From contig JBFWRL010000005.1 of the NCBI GenBank assembly GCA_050248915.1, forward strand, positions 1 through 64,000: a stretch of 64,000 bases of DNA, written 5' to 3'. This stretch comes from GCA-2770975 sp050248915 (GTDB taxonomy: Bacteria; Cyanobacteriota; Sericytochromatia; UBA7694). Shown here piece after piece: positions 15,205-23,282 of this stretch. Both the position numbers and the translations under genes were made by a program. The notes beneath the pieces are model-generated. The model had not been told where the DNA came from and ran no database searches. It saw nothing but the letters and a program-made list of their open reading frames with translations. Within the stretch, counting starts at the first letter, position 1; each line of letters opens with the position of its first letter.

Positions 15205-17646
15205 ATGTACAGCGATGATGAAATTCAACAATTAAAGTGCTGTGGCCTGCTCCAGCAGCAAGGCCGCTGGGGAGAAATTGCGGTCATTTGCAAAGAGTTG
15301 CACGCCCAATATCCCCAAAATGCCGATGCTCTGCAAATCTGGGGCATCAGTGAGGCCCAAAAAGGTCATCCCGAGACAGGAATCCAATATTTAAAACAAG
15401 CACTTGAACTCGCGCCCACAGCCGCCCATATCCACAATAATCTGGCCAATTTACTCTCAGGCCTGGGGCAAATGGATGCAGCGGCAGAACATTACCAACA
15501 GGCCCTGCAACACAACCCCCATCTCTCAGAAGCGCTGCACAATTTGGGCAATATCTACCGCAACCAGCAAAATTGGGAAAAGGCACTCAGCTATTATCAA
15601 AAAGCATTGACCCAATTGCCAATGCAGACCGCCATTCGTCTCTCTCTGGGGCAAATGCATGAAAAATTGCAGCATTGGGACGAGGCCCGTCAGCAGTATC
15701 AAAATGTCTGCCGCCAGGCTCCCCAGCTTTGGCAGGCCTGGTTTTATCTGGCGCATTTAGAGCATCAATTGGAAAACAGTACTGCCGCTGAGGCTTTTTA
15801 CCGTCAAACCCTCAAAGTTCAGCCTGGCCAACCCGACGCACTCTATTGGCTCGGAGAACTTTTGGCGCAACACCATGTCTATGCCGAAGCCATTCAATGT
15901 TTTGAAGGGGTTCTGGCCCAAAATCCCGAGCACGCACTCAGCCACAACAGCCTTGGCAATATTTGGTACCGCTGCAATCAATTGGAACAGGCCAAAGCGC
16001 ATTACCAACAGGCCCTGGCAATTCAACCGGATTTTGTCCAGGTGATCAATAATTTGGCGGGTGTGGCCATGGCACGCAGGGAATATGATCAGGCCTTGGC
16101 TTACGCCCAAGAGGCGGTGGAGAAAGCACCTGATTATGTCGATGCCTGGGAAAACCTGGGGGTCATTGCCCGCGAAATGCATAACCTGGAATTGGTTGAA
16201 CAAGCATATGCCAAAGCCTTTGCCTTGCGGCCCCGCCCTGGATTACAGATTCGCAGAGCCCTCTTGTTGCCAGCCCTGTATCATTCACTTGAAGAAATGA
16301 CGAGCTGGAAAGAGCGCTACCACCAAAACTTAGAGACACTTTTAAACGCCGAAATTCAGCTCCAGGATCCCGATGCAGAAGTCGGTGAATTGCCCTTTTA
16401 TCTGCATTACCAGGGAGAGCCGAACCCGGATCTTCAGCACAAGCTGGCCCAATTTTATCAAAAAGCCTGTCCAGCGCTCAACTTCATCGCCCCTCACTGC
16501 CAGAATTATCAGCTGCCCACAGAGCGCAAAGTCAAAATTGGCTTTGTCTCCAAACATCTGCGCGGGCACTCAATCGGAAAACTGATGCAGGGCATTATTG
16601 CCAACATGGATCGCGATCGTTTCGAGGTGTGCGTCTATCCCCTGATCGCACCCGATGATGAGCTCGGCCAAACCATCATGGCAAGCGCCGATCGGGCCCG
16701 AATTCTTACCCCCTCACTCTATGCTGCCCGACAAGAACTGGCAGAAGAAGCTTTGGATATTCTCTTTTACCCGGATATTGGCATGGAATCGCTGTCTTAT
16801 TTTCTGGCCATGGCCCGGTTGGCACCGCTGCAGGTCATGACATGGGGACACGGAACAACTTCGGGAATCGACAATCTGGACTGTTTTATATCGAGCGAGA
16901 ACTTGGAAACAGAACAGTCAAAACAGGTCTATAGCGAAAAATTACTCTGTATGAAGGTGCTGTTTCCCTATTATTTTCGCCCGCCGTTTGAAAAACAGGA
17001 AAAAACCCGTGCTGATTTTGGTCTGCCCGAAACGGGCCATCTCTATATCTGCCCCCAAAGCCTGTTTAAAATCCATCCCCAAACAGATCGTCTTTTCGAA
17101 GCCATTTTGAGCCGAGATCCCGAGAGCCACCTGGTTTTACTCGAAGGCATACATCCCCGCTGGAGTGCCATTTTGCGTGCCCGTTTTGCCCGAGATTTGC
17201 CGTTGGTACAGGAGCGAATCTTGTTTTTACCCCGTCAAAATGAAGGCAATTTTTTGCAGTTGGTGGCACTCTGTGATGTCAATTTAGACACCTGGCCCCT
17301 GTGTGGGGGCAATTCCAGTCTCGACACCTTGGTCACAGGGACACCGCTGATCACACTGACGGGAGAATGGCCCATACAGCGCCTAAGTGCCGCCATTTAC
17401 CAACAAATGGGGGTGACAGAGTTAATTGCCAATCACCCAGAAGAATATCTGGCTTTGGCTTTAAAAACCGCCCAAGACAAAGCCTTTCGGGCAAAGGTTC
17501 AGACCCGCATCGCAGCTGGCCTCAAGCAAATCTATGAGAATCTATCAGCCGTACGTGAGTTAGAAAGTGTTTTATTAACTGAATTGAACCTGCGTAGCCA
17601 GAGCAAAACAGAGGCCCTGTCTAACCCCTCTTTTTCAGAACGCTAA
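15205..17646 (+). CDS. TPR-repeat O-GlcNAc-transferase-like glycosyltransferase (GT41 type)
   Basis: An 813-residue cytoplasmic protein. About nine TPR units cover residues 1-350 (for example HIHNNLANLLSGLGQMDAA and EALHNLGNIYRNQQNWEKA). A GT41/SPINDLY-type catalytic region follows at about 430-790: KIGFVSKHLRGHSIGKLM, LAPLQVMTWGHGTTSG, FKIHPQTDRLFEAIL and the nucleotide-sugar signature CGGNSSLDTLVTGTPLITL. It probably transfers a sugar from a nucleotide donor to protein Ser/Thr or Asn. A TATACT -10 (15183-15188) sits about 16 nt before the ATG, giving a very short leader. A paralogue lies at 36100-38331 inside a glycosyltransferase cluster. Acceptor and sugar are unknown. Confidence 0.85.
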   Translation: MYSDDEIQQLKCCGLLQQQGRWGEIAVICKELHAQYPQNADALQIWGISEAQKGHPETGIQYLKQALELAPTAAHIHNNLANLLSGLGQMDAAAEHYQQALQHNPHLSEALHNLGNIYRNQQNWEKALSYYQKALTQLPMQTAIRLSLGQMHEKLQHWDEARQQYQNVCRQAPQLWQAWFYLAHLEHQLENSTAAEAFYRQTLKVQPGQPDALYWLGELLAQHHVYAEAIQCFEGVLAQNPEHALSHNSLGNIWYRCNQLEQAKAHYQQALAIQPDFVQVINNLAGVAMARREYDQALAYAQEAVEKAPDYVDAWENLGVIAREMHNLELVEQAYAKAFALRPRPGLQIRRALLLPALYHSLEEMTSWKERYHQNLETLLNAEIQLQDPDAEVGELPFYLHYQGEPNPDLQHKLAQFYQKACPALNFIAPHCQNYQLPTERKVKIGFVSKHLRGHSIGKLMQGIIANMDRDRFEVCVYPLIAPDDELGQTIMASADRARILTPSLYAARQELAEEALDILFYPDIGMESLSYFLAMARLAPLQVMTWGHGTTSGIDNLDCFISSENLETEQSKQVYSEKLLCMKVLFPYYFRPPFEKQEKTRADFGLPETGHLYICPQSLFKIHPQTDRLFEAILSRDPESHLVLLEGIHPRWSAILRARFARDLPLVQERILFLPRQNEGNFLQLVALCDVNLDTWPLCGGNSSLDTLVTGTPLITLTGEWPIQRLSAAIYQQMGVTELIANHPEEYLALALKTAQDKAFRAKVQTRIAAGLKQIYENLSAVRELESVLLTELNLRSQSKTEALSNPSFSER

Positions 17647-17653
17647 AATCGGG

Positions 17654-17659
17654 TAAAAT
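17654..17659 (+). promoter_or_regulatory. Candidate -10 element giving a leaderless receiver mRNA
   Basis: TAAAAT preceded by GGG ends 6 nt before the ATG at 17666. No ribosome site lies between, so transcription would start at or next to the start codon. There is no good -35. Confidence 0.35.
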
Positions 17660-17665
17660 CGGGAT

Positions 17666-18028
17666 ATGCGCATTTTGCTAATCGACGATGACAAAGATAT
17701 TTTTGCCCTGGTCCGAATCGCCTTTCGTTCAGAGCCCGTGGAACTGATTTGGGCTGCTACAGGCTTAGAGGGGTTGCGTCTGTTTGACAAAAACCCTCCC
17801 GACTTGGTTCTGTGTGATATCGGGTTGCCTGATGTAGATGGTGTCCATCTGGCCCACGCCCTCTCAGATCGCCAGCCAAATATCCCCCTGGTTTTTTTAA
17901 CGGGCCACAACACAGATATGGACCGTGAGGATGCCAAAGCAACGGGAGCCCGCGACTATATCTGCAAACCGTTTGAGATCCGCGAGTTGGTCAAACGCGT
18001 CAATGCGGTTTTGGCACAAGCGCAATGA
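17666..18028 (+). CDS. Stand-alone response regulator receiver domain, first of a tandem pair
   Basis: A 120-residue protein consisting only of a CheY-like receiver. The acidic pocket is IDDDKD, the phospho-acceptor is Asp50 in VLCDIGLPDVDG, the switch Thr is in FLTGHN, and the Lys is in ICKPFE. There is no output domain, so it would act by protein-protein contact or phosphorelay. It is followed 32 nt later by a close paralogue, suggesting tandem duplication. No kinase is adjacent; the nearest is the hybrid kinase at 54833-57253, and a link is not shown. Confidence 0.88.
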   Translation: MRILLIDDDKDIFALVRIAFRSEPVELIWAATGLEGLRLFDKNPPDLVLCDIGLPDVDGVHLAHALSDRQPNIPLVFLTGHNTDMDREDAKATGARDYICKPFEIRELVKRVNAVLAQAQ

Positions 18029-18060
18029 TTCTGATTTTGGAAGAACGGGAAAGCTGAGAT

Positions 18061-18420
18061 ATGCGAATTCTGCTAATTGAAGACGATCCAGATATTTTTA
18101 CGATTCTGGATATCCTTTTTCAAAGAGAAAAATTTGAATTGGTCTGGGCGGAAACAGCCCAAGAAGCCCTGCAAATTTTTGATGAAGCCTTACCAGATCT
18201 GATTATTTCTGATTTGGGTCTGCCAGATGTGGATGGCATGTTTTTGGTCCAGGTCTTCAAACAAAAATCACCCAAAACCCCTGTTATTCTTTTGACTGCG
18301 CGTGACAACGAAGCTGACAAGGCCAGTATGCTCGCAGCAGGCGCCCAGGACTATGTCCTCAAACCGTTTGAACCCGAAGAGTTTATCAAACGGGTCAAGG
18401 TTTTTCAAACAGCCAGCTGA
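18061..18420 (+). CDS. Stand-alone response regulator receiver domain, second of a tandem pair
   Basis: A 119-residue CheY-like receiver with IEDDPD, phospho-acceptor Asp51 in IISDLGLPDVDGM, the switch Thr in LLTARD and the Lys in VLKPFEPEEF. It is closely related to the receiver just upstream (both begin MRILLI and share GLPDVDG). Like it, this protein has no output domain. The two genes are probably co-transcribed and may share a kinase or act as a phosphate sink for each other. Confidence 0.88.
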   Translation: MRILLIEDDPDIFTILDILFQREKFELVWAETAQEALQIFDEALPDLIISDLGLPDVDGMFLVQVFKQKSPKTPVILLTARDNEADKASMLAAGAQDYVLKPFEPEEFIKRVKVFQTAS

Positions 18421-18472
18421 CCCCCCAAGAGAAGGGAGATTCTTGCAAGGCGATCGAGAATAGAGCGCGGTT

Positions 18473-19360
18473 TTAGCGGGCCAGTTGAGCAAACATCTCT
18501 GCATGGTTGGGGATCTTGATGGTCTGTCCCGGCTTGAGGCCTGTTACACCAGGATTTAATGCTTGAATTTCAACCCAACGATTGGGGTTGTCCAAATGCA
18601 CATCAGCCAAATCTTCAAAGGTCTTCTGCCCCAACTCAACCACCACATGCCTAAAAGCGGGCAAAGCAGGCGGCGCAGCAGGGGGTTGAGCACTTGGGGG
18701 TTGATAGCTGCCATTGAGCAAAGCGCGGACGCCCGTTAAAACACGTTCAACCGAAAAATTATTGGAGGTATCGATTTTTCGGCCTTTGGGCACAGCCACA
18801 TCGCGATGGCGGGTAATCTGGTTCAAAGGCACCTGATAGGTTTGCACCAACCAGCCGACCAAACGAATAATGCCATCGTATTGGGCATCCGAATAGGGCT
18901 CAAGGGAATCCCCCAAATTACAGATTTCAATCCCAATCGAAAAATTATTAACATCACCCACGCCATTAAATTCACTTTTGCCCGCATGCCAGGAGCGGCG
19001 GTCGTCTGCCACAGGCTGCACAATCGAGCCATCGCGGTCAACAATATAATGTGAGCTGGCCCCTGCTTTGGGATTGGCAAAGAAACGGGCCACGGCCCGA
19101 GAATCCCCCGCCATAGCAGTATGATGCAAAACAATGGTGTTGATTTTAGCATTGGCGGGCCGTTCATTGTGATTGGGAGAGGGGATTTGCACCACCTCAG
19201 GGCGAACAACCGAACGCAGAGAGCGAGATTGGGCATTCAATGCGGGGGGGGTGAAGGACTGATTCACAGGCTGATTCAAAGGATTTGGCATCAAGGCGCA
19301 GGCGCTGAAAGCCAGGGTCGAGAGCAAGAGAGCAGTCAAAGACGCAGAAGTAGAGCGCAT
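18473..19360 (-). CDS. N-acetylmuramoyl-L-alanine amidase (Amidase_2) with C-terminal LysM, putative lipoprotein
   Basis: A 295-residue exported cell-wall hydrolase. An N-terminal signal ends in a lipobox-like FSAC near residue 20. A linker leads to an Amidase_2/PGRP-type domain (about 60-200) with the zinc-site pattern INTIVLHHTAM, SSHYIVDRDGSIVQPV, RRSWHAGKS and the second His in ITRHRDVAVPKG. A LysM-like peptidoglycan-binding domain (about 240-290) contains WVEIQALNPGVTGLKPGQT. It cleaves the bond between N-acetylmuramic acid and L-Ala in peptidoglycan turnover. I start at the ATG at 19360 (AAAGGA upstream) rather than the GTG at 19375. It stands alone between convergent receivers and sppA. 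Confidence 0.88.
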   Translation of the reverse strand: MRSTSASLTALLLSTLAFSACALMPNPLNQPVNQSFTPPALNAQSRSLRSVVRPEVVQIPSPNHNERPANAKINTIVLHHTAMAGDSRAVARFFANPKAGASSHYIVDRDGSIVQPVADDRRSWHAGKSEFNGVGDVNNFSIGIEICNLGDSLEPYSDAQYDGIIRLVGWLVQTYQVPLNQITRHRDVAVPKGRKIDTSNNFSVERVLTGVRALLNGSYQPPSAQPPAAPPALPAFRHVVVELGQKTFEDLADVHLDNPNRWVEIQALNPGVTGLKPGQTIKIPNHAEMFAQLAR

Positions 19361-19459
19361 AAAAATCCTTTGCACAACATTGGGATGAAGATCACGAGAT
19401 TAAAAAAAGATTAACATAAAAACAGGTTTCGTTCAAGCCCTCAAACGCAGGGTTGAAGC

Positions 19460-20491
19460 CTAATAATAGAGCATCAGCGGCACTTTGTTTAAATGCTGCA
19501 AATGGGCCAGTCCTGCCTGCTCAATCGAAACAAACGGAGAGCGCTGCATGCGGGTGCTAAACATGTCCAACCACTCGTTAATCGAAGGCTTGCTATAGTC
19601 TTTAACTTTGGCATCTTTGCCAACCTGGGTCATTTTTTTGAGCTGTTCCAGGGCAAATTGGTAATCCCCGAGGCGATCAACCAATTTGTGTTTTAAAGCT
19701 TGGTTGCCTGTATAAATCCGGCCATCAGCCAATTCCCGCACGCGGGCTTCGGGCAATTTTCGGCCCTGGGCCACCGCTTTGACAAAGTCTGAATAGGTAT
19801 CGTCAATCATGGCTTGCAAAATGCGGGTCTCTTCGGGGGTCGTGGGCCGAAAAGGAGAGCCAATATCCTTGTGTTTGCCACTTTTGATCACGGTGGTGGC
19901 CAAACCGAGTTTATCGTAAAGTCCCTGCAATTTGGTGAATTGGGCAATCACGCCAATACTGCCGGTCAAGGTGGCAGGGTTGGCCACAATCTGATCTGCT
20001 GCACTGGCAATATAATAGCCGCCAGAGGCTGCCACATCGCCCATGGCAGCAACCACTTTGACCTTGCTGCTGGCTTTGATCGCTTGCAATTGCTGGTAAA
20101 CCGCCTGAGACGCGGCAGCGGTTCCACCGGGACTGTTAATTTTGACCAACAGCCCTTTTACACCGTCTTTTTCGGCCTGGCGAATGGCCGCCACCAGCTT
20201 TTCGCCAGAGGCCCCACTGCCGCCACCAAAACCGCTGTCAGCCTGGTACATGATCGTGCCTTCGACAGCCAAAATGCCAATATCCACATGTTCAGCCAAC
20301 AAACTTTCGGCCAATTCTTTGCCTGTTCGATTGCCATCAGCGGGAGAAGCGGGCTTGCGCACACCCATCACCCAATTGCCCACGGCGGTGATCAGACAGA
20401 GCATTAACAGGGCAATCACAATGGTTTTTTCCTGACGATTGGCAGGCGGGGTTGACGAGGGACTCAGGGGCTGATCTGCTTGGGGCTCCAC
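19460..20491 (-). CDS. sppA: Signal peptide peptidase SppA (S49 serine protease)
   Basis: A 343-residue inner-membrane protease with one N-terminal transmembrane segment (IVIALLMLCLITAVGNWVMG, about residues 25-44). The single S49 domain has LAVEGTIMY, GLLVKINSPGGTAAASQAV, the catalytic Ser region AAMGDVAASGGYYIASAAD, TLTGSIGVI and the catalytic Lys region VIKSGKHKDIGSPFR. It degrades signal peptides left in the membrane. The length matches the short, half-size SppA group. The start is a GTG at 20491 with AGGAAG upstream. A TATAAT preceded by GGGG lies on the minus strand around 20556-20565 and may be its promoter. Confidence 0.92.
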   Translation of the reverse strand: MEPQADQPLSPSSTPPANRQEKTIVIALLMLCLITAVGNWVMGVRKPASPADGNRTGKELAESLLAEHVDIGILAVEGTIMYQADSGFGGGSGASGEKLVAAIRQAEKDGVKGLLVKINSPGGTAAASQAVYQQLQAIKASSKVKVVAAMGDVAASGGYYIASAADQIVANPATLTGSIGVIAQFTKLQGLYDKLGLATTVIKSGKHKDIGSPFRPTTPEETRILQAMIDDTYSDFVKAVAQGRKLPEARVRELADGRIYTGNQALKHKLVDRLGDYQFALEQLKKMTQVGKDAKVKDYSKPSINEWLDMFSTRMQRSPFVSIEQAGLAHLQHLNKVPLMLYY

Positions 20492-20588
20492 GACAGCTAC
20501 TTCCTATTTCAAAAAAATGACGACCGAATAATTTGGATATCTACAAGTTGGACATCATTATACCCCGGCATTGGGGCTTCTGCCGATC

Positions 20589-21866
20589 TCAATTGCCGCC
20601 AGGCAAAAGGCGAACCCGATCAGATAGGCGCAGTGAGATTTGGCGAATTTCAATGGGGCTGTTTTGTTGTGAGGCCCGTTTGGCCAAATTGCGCAAAGCG
20701 CTGAACAGGCTTTTTTCAACCCGCGGAGCGGGATTGGCTCCGGGCAAGGGGGCCAAAGCTGAATTCAGGGCTTTTTCCAGACGGGCCAGATCAGTGGGGC
20801 CATAGGCTTTGGCAATCGCCCCAATAATCCGATCTTTTTCTGCAATCAAAGCGCTGTTAAAGTGGTCGTAAACAGCATTTAGATGGGCATCCTGGGAATT
20901 AAAACCCAGACGCTTTAAGACAAAGGGCAGATCGTGCACAATATGAGCCACCATCGAAAGGCCAACAATTTCGGTGGTGCTCAAGGCGGGATAGCCCCGC
21001 AATTCAGCCAAACGCCCGGAATCAAAGGCCGAACGCCACACTTCGGGAACAGCTTGCAAGTCGCCAGCGGCATAGGCATCAAAGGCCTGAAAATAATAAT
21101 TGGCAAAATCAATCAAGAGACGGCCTTCAAATTCAGCCGCGCGTAAATCCCCTTTGCCAATATAGCTGTGCATTTCAGTTTGGGCCCGCTCGGTAATCAC
21201 ACGGTACATCGCAGCAAAAATGCCGCGGTGATCGCGGCGAGAGCCCAAAGCCTGTTCCATCTGCTTCAGCCGCAGCAAAACCTGATCGGACTTGGCAATC
21301 AACTCAGGCAGACGATCCGCAGCCGAGGCCCCCATGATCGGCGCAAAGGCCAAAGGGCTCTGCTGAGGCGCATTAAAACGCACCTTGCCACGCTGCGAAA
21401 CCAAAGCCAGAATCCCAGGAGAGACCCGCAAATCCCGCAATTGCTCATAGCGCGACAGATCCCGAAAATCATTGAACCCCCAGCGGGGCTTGTGAATCGG
21501 GTGAATCGCGATGCCAGAGGGGGTCTGAATCAAGGCAAAATCTTGGCGTTTGCCTTGCACCTGTTTGAGGGCGGCATCTAAGCTGGCAGCCATGCCAATC
21601 GGCCGGGCCAACTGCAATCCCGGCTCAAACGACAAACTCTGCGTCCCCAGCTCGGGAGTGGGTTGAACAGGGCCAGCCAATCCAGCCAAACGGTTGGCCG
21701 GAACCGGAGACTGCGCCATGCGACGCAATTGATCTGGGCTGGCGAGTGCCGTTGGCAAGATCTTTTGCGGAGCGAATGCCCCAGCCAAGTGCCCCAGAGG
21801 CAAAGGAGCCAATGAGCGCAGGGGCATAACCTGAGCGTGAGTAGGAGAATAAGCGGTGATTTGCAT
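20589..21866 (-). CDS. DUF5995-like protein with disordered N-terminus
   Basis: A 425-residue protein. The first 170 residues are low complexity and Pro/Ala/Leu-rich with no signal peptide. Residues about 195-370 resemble DUF5995, a helical domain of unknown function: RGIFAAMYRVITERAQ, FANYYFQAFDAYAAGDL, VWRSAFDSGR and GLSMVAHIVHDLPFVLKR followed by a YDHFNSAL segment. The opening (MQITAYSPTHAQ) recalls the short Gln/Ile starts of the hypothetical proteins at 11054 and 21938. A terminator lies just upstream, so it has its own promoter. I give no function. Confidence 0.6.
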   Translation of the reverse strand: MQITAYSPTHAQVMPLRSLAPLPLGHLAGAFAPQKILPTALASPDQLRRMAQSPVPANRLAGLAGPVQPTPELGTQSLSFEPGLQLARPIGMAASLDAALKQVQGKRQDFALIQTPSGIAIHPIHKPRWGFNDFRDLSRYEQLRDLRVSPGILALVSQRGKVRFNAPQQSPLAFAPIMGASAADRLPELIAKSDQVLLRLKQMEQALGSRRDHRGIFAAMYRVITERAQTEMHSYIGKGDLRAAEFEGRLLIDFANYYFQAFDAYAAGDLQAVPEVWRSAFDSGRLAELRGYPALSTTEIVGLSMVAHIVHDLPFVLKRLGFNSQDAHLNAVYDHFNSALIAEKDRIIGAIAKAYGPTDLARLEKALNSALAPLPGANPAPRVEKSLFSALRNLAKRASQQNSPIEIRQISLRLSDRVRLLPGGN

Positions 21867-21888
21867 AAAATTTAATCCGTAAGCTTAA

Positions 21889-21930
21889 ATAAAAAAGACC
21901 GGGAACACAGTAAGGTTCTCGGTCTTTTCG
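21889..21930 (-). terminator. Intrinsic terminator after the repeat-protein gene
   Basis: A hairpin with arms of about 14 bp and one G-U pair lies 10 nt after the stop of the gene at 21938-22927. On the minus strand it is followed by T6 and an AT-rich run. Confidence 0.85.
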
Positions 21931-21937
21931 ATTTTCA

Positions 21938-22927
21938 TTAAGCTTTGGGGCGCATCGTGGCTTCCATCAAAAGGTCAACCAAAAGGGCGTCCAATAATTT
22001 CTGGCTACGGTAGTCGGGGGTGGACTTGATCGCTTCACGCACCAGTTTGTCTGTGGCTTTGAGCTGTTCAAGGCTCAAGCTGCGGATGGCAACCCGGAAA
22101 CCGGCCTGTGATGTGCGGAAATTGGCTTCAGAAGCATGGCTGTTGAGCTGTTTTAAGCTATTCTCAACAATGCTCTTGGGCTCCGTGCCAGGAATCGGGG
22201 GCATGGTGGGTTCAGGAAAACCAGGCTGGCCACCTTTGCGGGCAATTTCCAACTTGGCATCCAACATCAGGCTGTCAAGCAATTTTTGACTGCGGTGATC
22301 GCTGGTTTGGGCAATGGCTTGGGCAATTAAGCCTTCGGTGGCTTTGAGCTGTTCAAGGCTCAGGCTGCGAATGGCGACCCGGAAACCGGCTTGCGATGTG
22401 CGGAAATTGGCTTCAGAAGCATGGCTGTTGAGCTGTTTTAAGCTATTCTCGACAATGCTCTTGGGCTCGGCACCAGGAATCGGGGGCATAGTGGGTTCTG
22501 CAAAGCCCGGTTTGCCACCTTTGTTTTGAATTTCAATCCGGGTTTCTACCAGTGCTTGGTCCAGAAACACCTGGGTGCGGTAATCACCGCTTTGATTGAT
22601 CAAGCCCTGCAATTGAGCCGCTGCTGCTTCCAAATTGGGCAGAGAGAGTTGGCGAATGGCCACACGGTACTGCGCCAAAGCGGCCTTAAAATTGTCTTGG
22701 CTGGGATTGCTGGCCAATTTGCTCAGCACGGCATCCACTTGGGTGCCACTGGGAAAGAAATTGAGGGCCGCCGGAATTTGACCAGTGCGCACACTGTCAA
22801 TTTCCATGCTGTCGAAGACGGGCAGGGTGCGCATGGGCAAAATTTGAGTGGGGGCTGCGGGCACGGATTGGGGAGCGGCGGCGTTGATGCGGCCCAAGGC
22901 AGGAGAGGAAATCTGTTGAATCATCAT
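21938..22927 (-). CDS. Hypothetical protein with three 95-residue repeats
   Basis: A 329-residue protein that I do not recognise. After a low-complexity N-terminus (MMIQQISSPALGRINAAAPQ) it has three helical repeats. Each contains an F(R/K)-(T/A)-(S/A)-(Q/L)-A-x-(F/Y)-RVAIR core, then S-L-x-(Q/N)-LE/K, a YR/HRSQ-(K/V)-(L/F)-LD stretch, and the linker EPTMPPIPG(T/A)EPKSIVEN. Repeats 2 and 3 are nearly identical in both protein and DNA, offset by 285 bp, while repeat 1 is diverged. No signal peptide or transmembrane segment is visible. A terminator follows. The Pro-rich linker and repeats suggest a binding or scaffold role, which is inference. Confidence 0.7.
   Translation of the reverse strand: MMIQQISSPALGRINAAAPQSVPAAPTQILPMRTLPVFDSMEIDSVRTGQIPAALNFFPSGTQVDAVLSKLASNPSQDNFKAALAQYRVAIRQLSLPNLEAAAAQLQGLINQSGDYRTQVFLDQALVETRIEIQNKGGKPGFAEPTMPPIPGAEPKSIVENSLKQLNSHASEANFRTSQAGFRVAIRSLSLEQLKATEGLIAQAIAQTSDHRSQKLLDSLMLDAKLEIARKGGQPGFPEPTMPPIPGTEPKSIVENSLKQLNSHASEANFRTSQAGFRVAIRSLSLEQLKATDKLVREAIKSTPDYRSQKLLDALLVDLLMEATMRPKA
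22042..22535. repeat. Direct DNA repeat, two copies offset by 285 bp
   Basis: Two near-identical segments inside the repeat-protein gene, roughly 22058-22250 and 22343-22535. They differ at scattered, mostly silent positions. They encode repeats 3 and 2 of the protein and mark a recent in-frame duplication. Confidence 0.85.
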
Positions 22928-23165
22928 ACTGGTTAACCTATTTAAATCTAATCTTAATGTTATTTTAATATTTTATTTAAGAAAGATCAAGCCCCCCTGA
23001 GTGAGAAAAAGAGAGATTTTCAGAAATGGGGATCCATTCTGATCAGAAATCCCCACTTGCAAACCCTGTGCAATCTCAAAAAGGGTATGCTAGTATTGTT
23101 TCTGCATTGTTAGCAATAAGAGTGCAAATTACCCCCCGGCCACAAGCCGGTCACATCGTTTTAAT
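22928..23165. other. Divergent intergenic region upstream of tRNA-Pro
   Basis: An AT-rich interval between the repeat-protein gene and the tRNA. It has a nested palindrome (23028-23054: GGGGAT/ATCCCC arms around the 12-bp palindrome 23038-23049). A possible tRNA promoter is TAGTAT near 23091 with a GTGCAA 17 nt upstream. Nothing else is recognisable. Confidence 0.4.
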
Positions 23166-23239
23166 CGGGGCGTAGCGCAGCTTGGTAGCGCACCACTTTG
23201 GGGTAGTGGGGGTCGCTGGTTCAAATCCAGTCGCTCCGA
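23166..23239 (+). tRNA. tRNA-Pro (anticodon GGG)
   Basis: A full cloverleaf is visible: a 7-bp acceptor stem (23166-23172 with 23232-23238, one G-U pair), D arm with GCGC/GCGC, anticodon stem CCACT/AGTGG with loop TTGGGGT (anticodon GGG, Pro), 5-nt variable region, T arm GCTGG/CCAGT with TTCAAAT loop, and discriminator A. CCA is not encoded. There is no sign of an integrated element next to it. Confidence 0.93.
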
Positions 23240-23282
23240 TTTTTGTCTTTTTTTGAGGCACTTTTTGAGGTCTGGCAGATAC

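Noticed and set aside
23028..23054. Nested palindrome as a terminator
   Set aside because: It has no following T run and lies between divergent transcripts.
23166..23239. tRNA-Pro as an integration site
   Set aside because: No direct repeat of the tRNA 3' end, integrase or shift in gene style is seen on either side.
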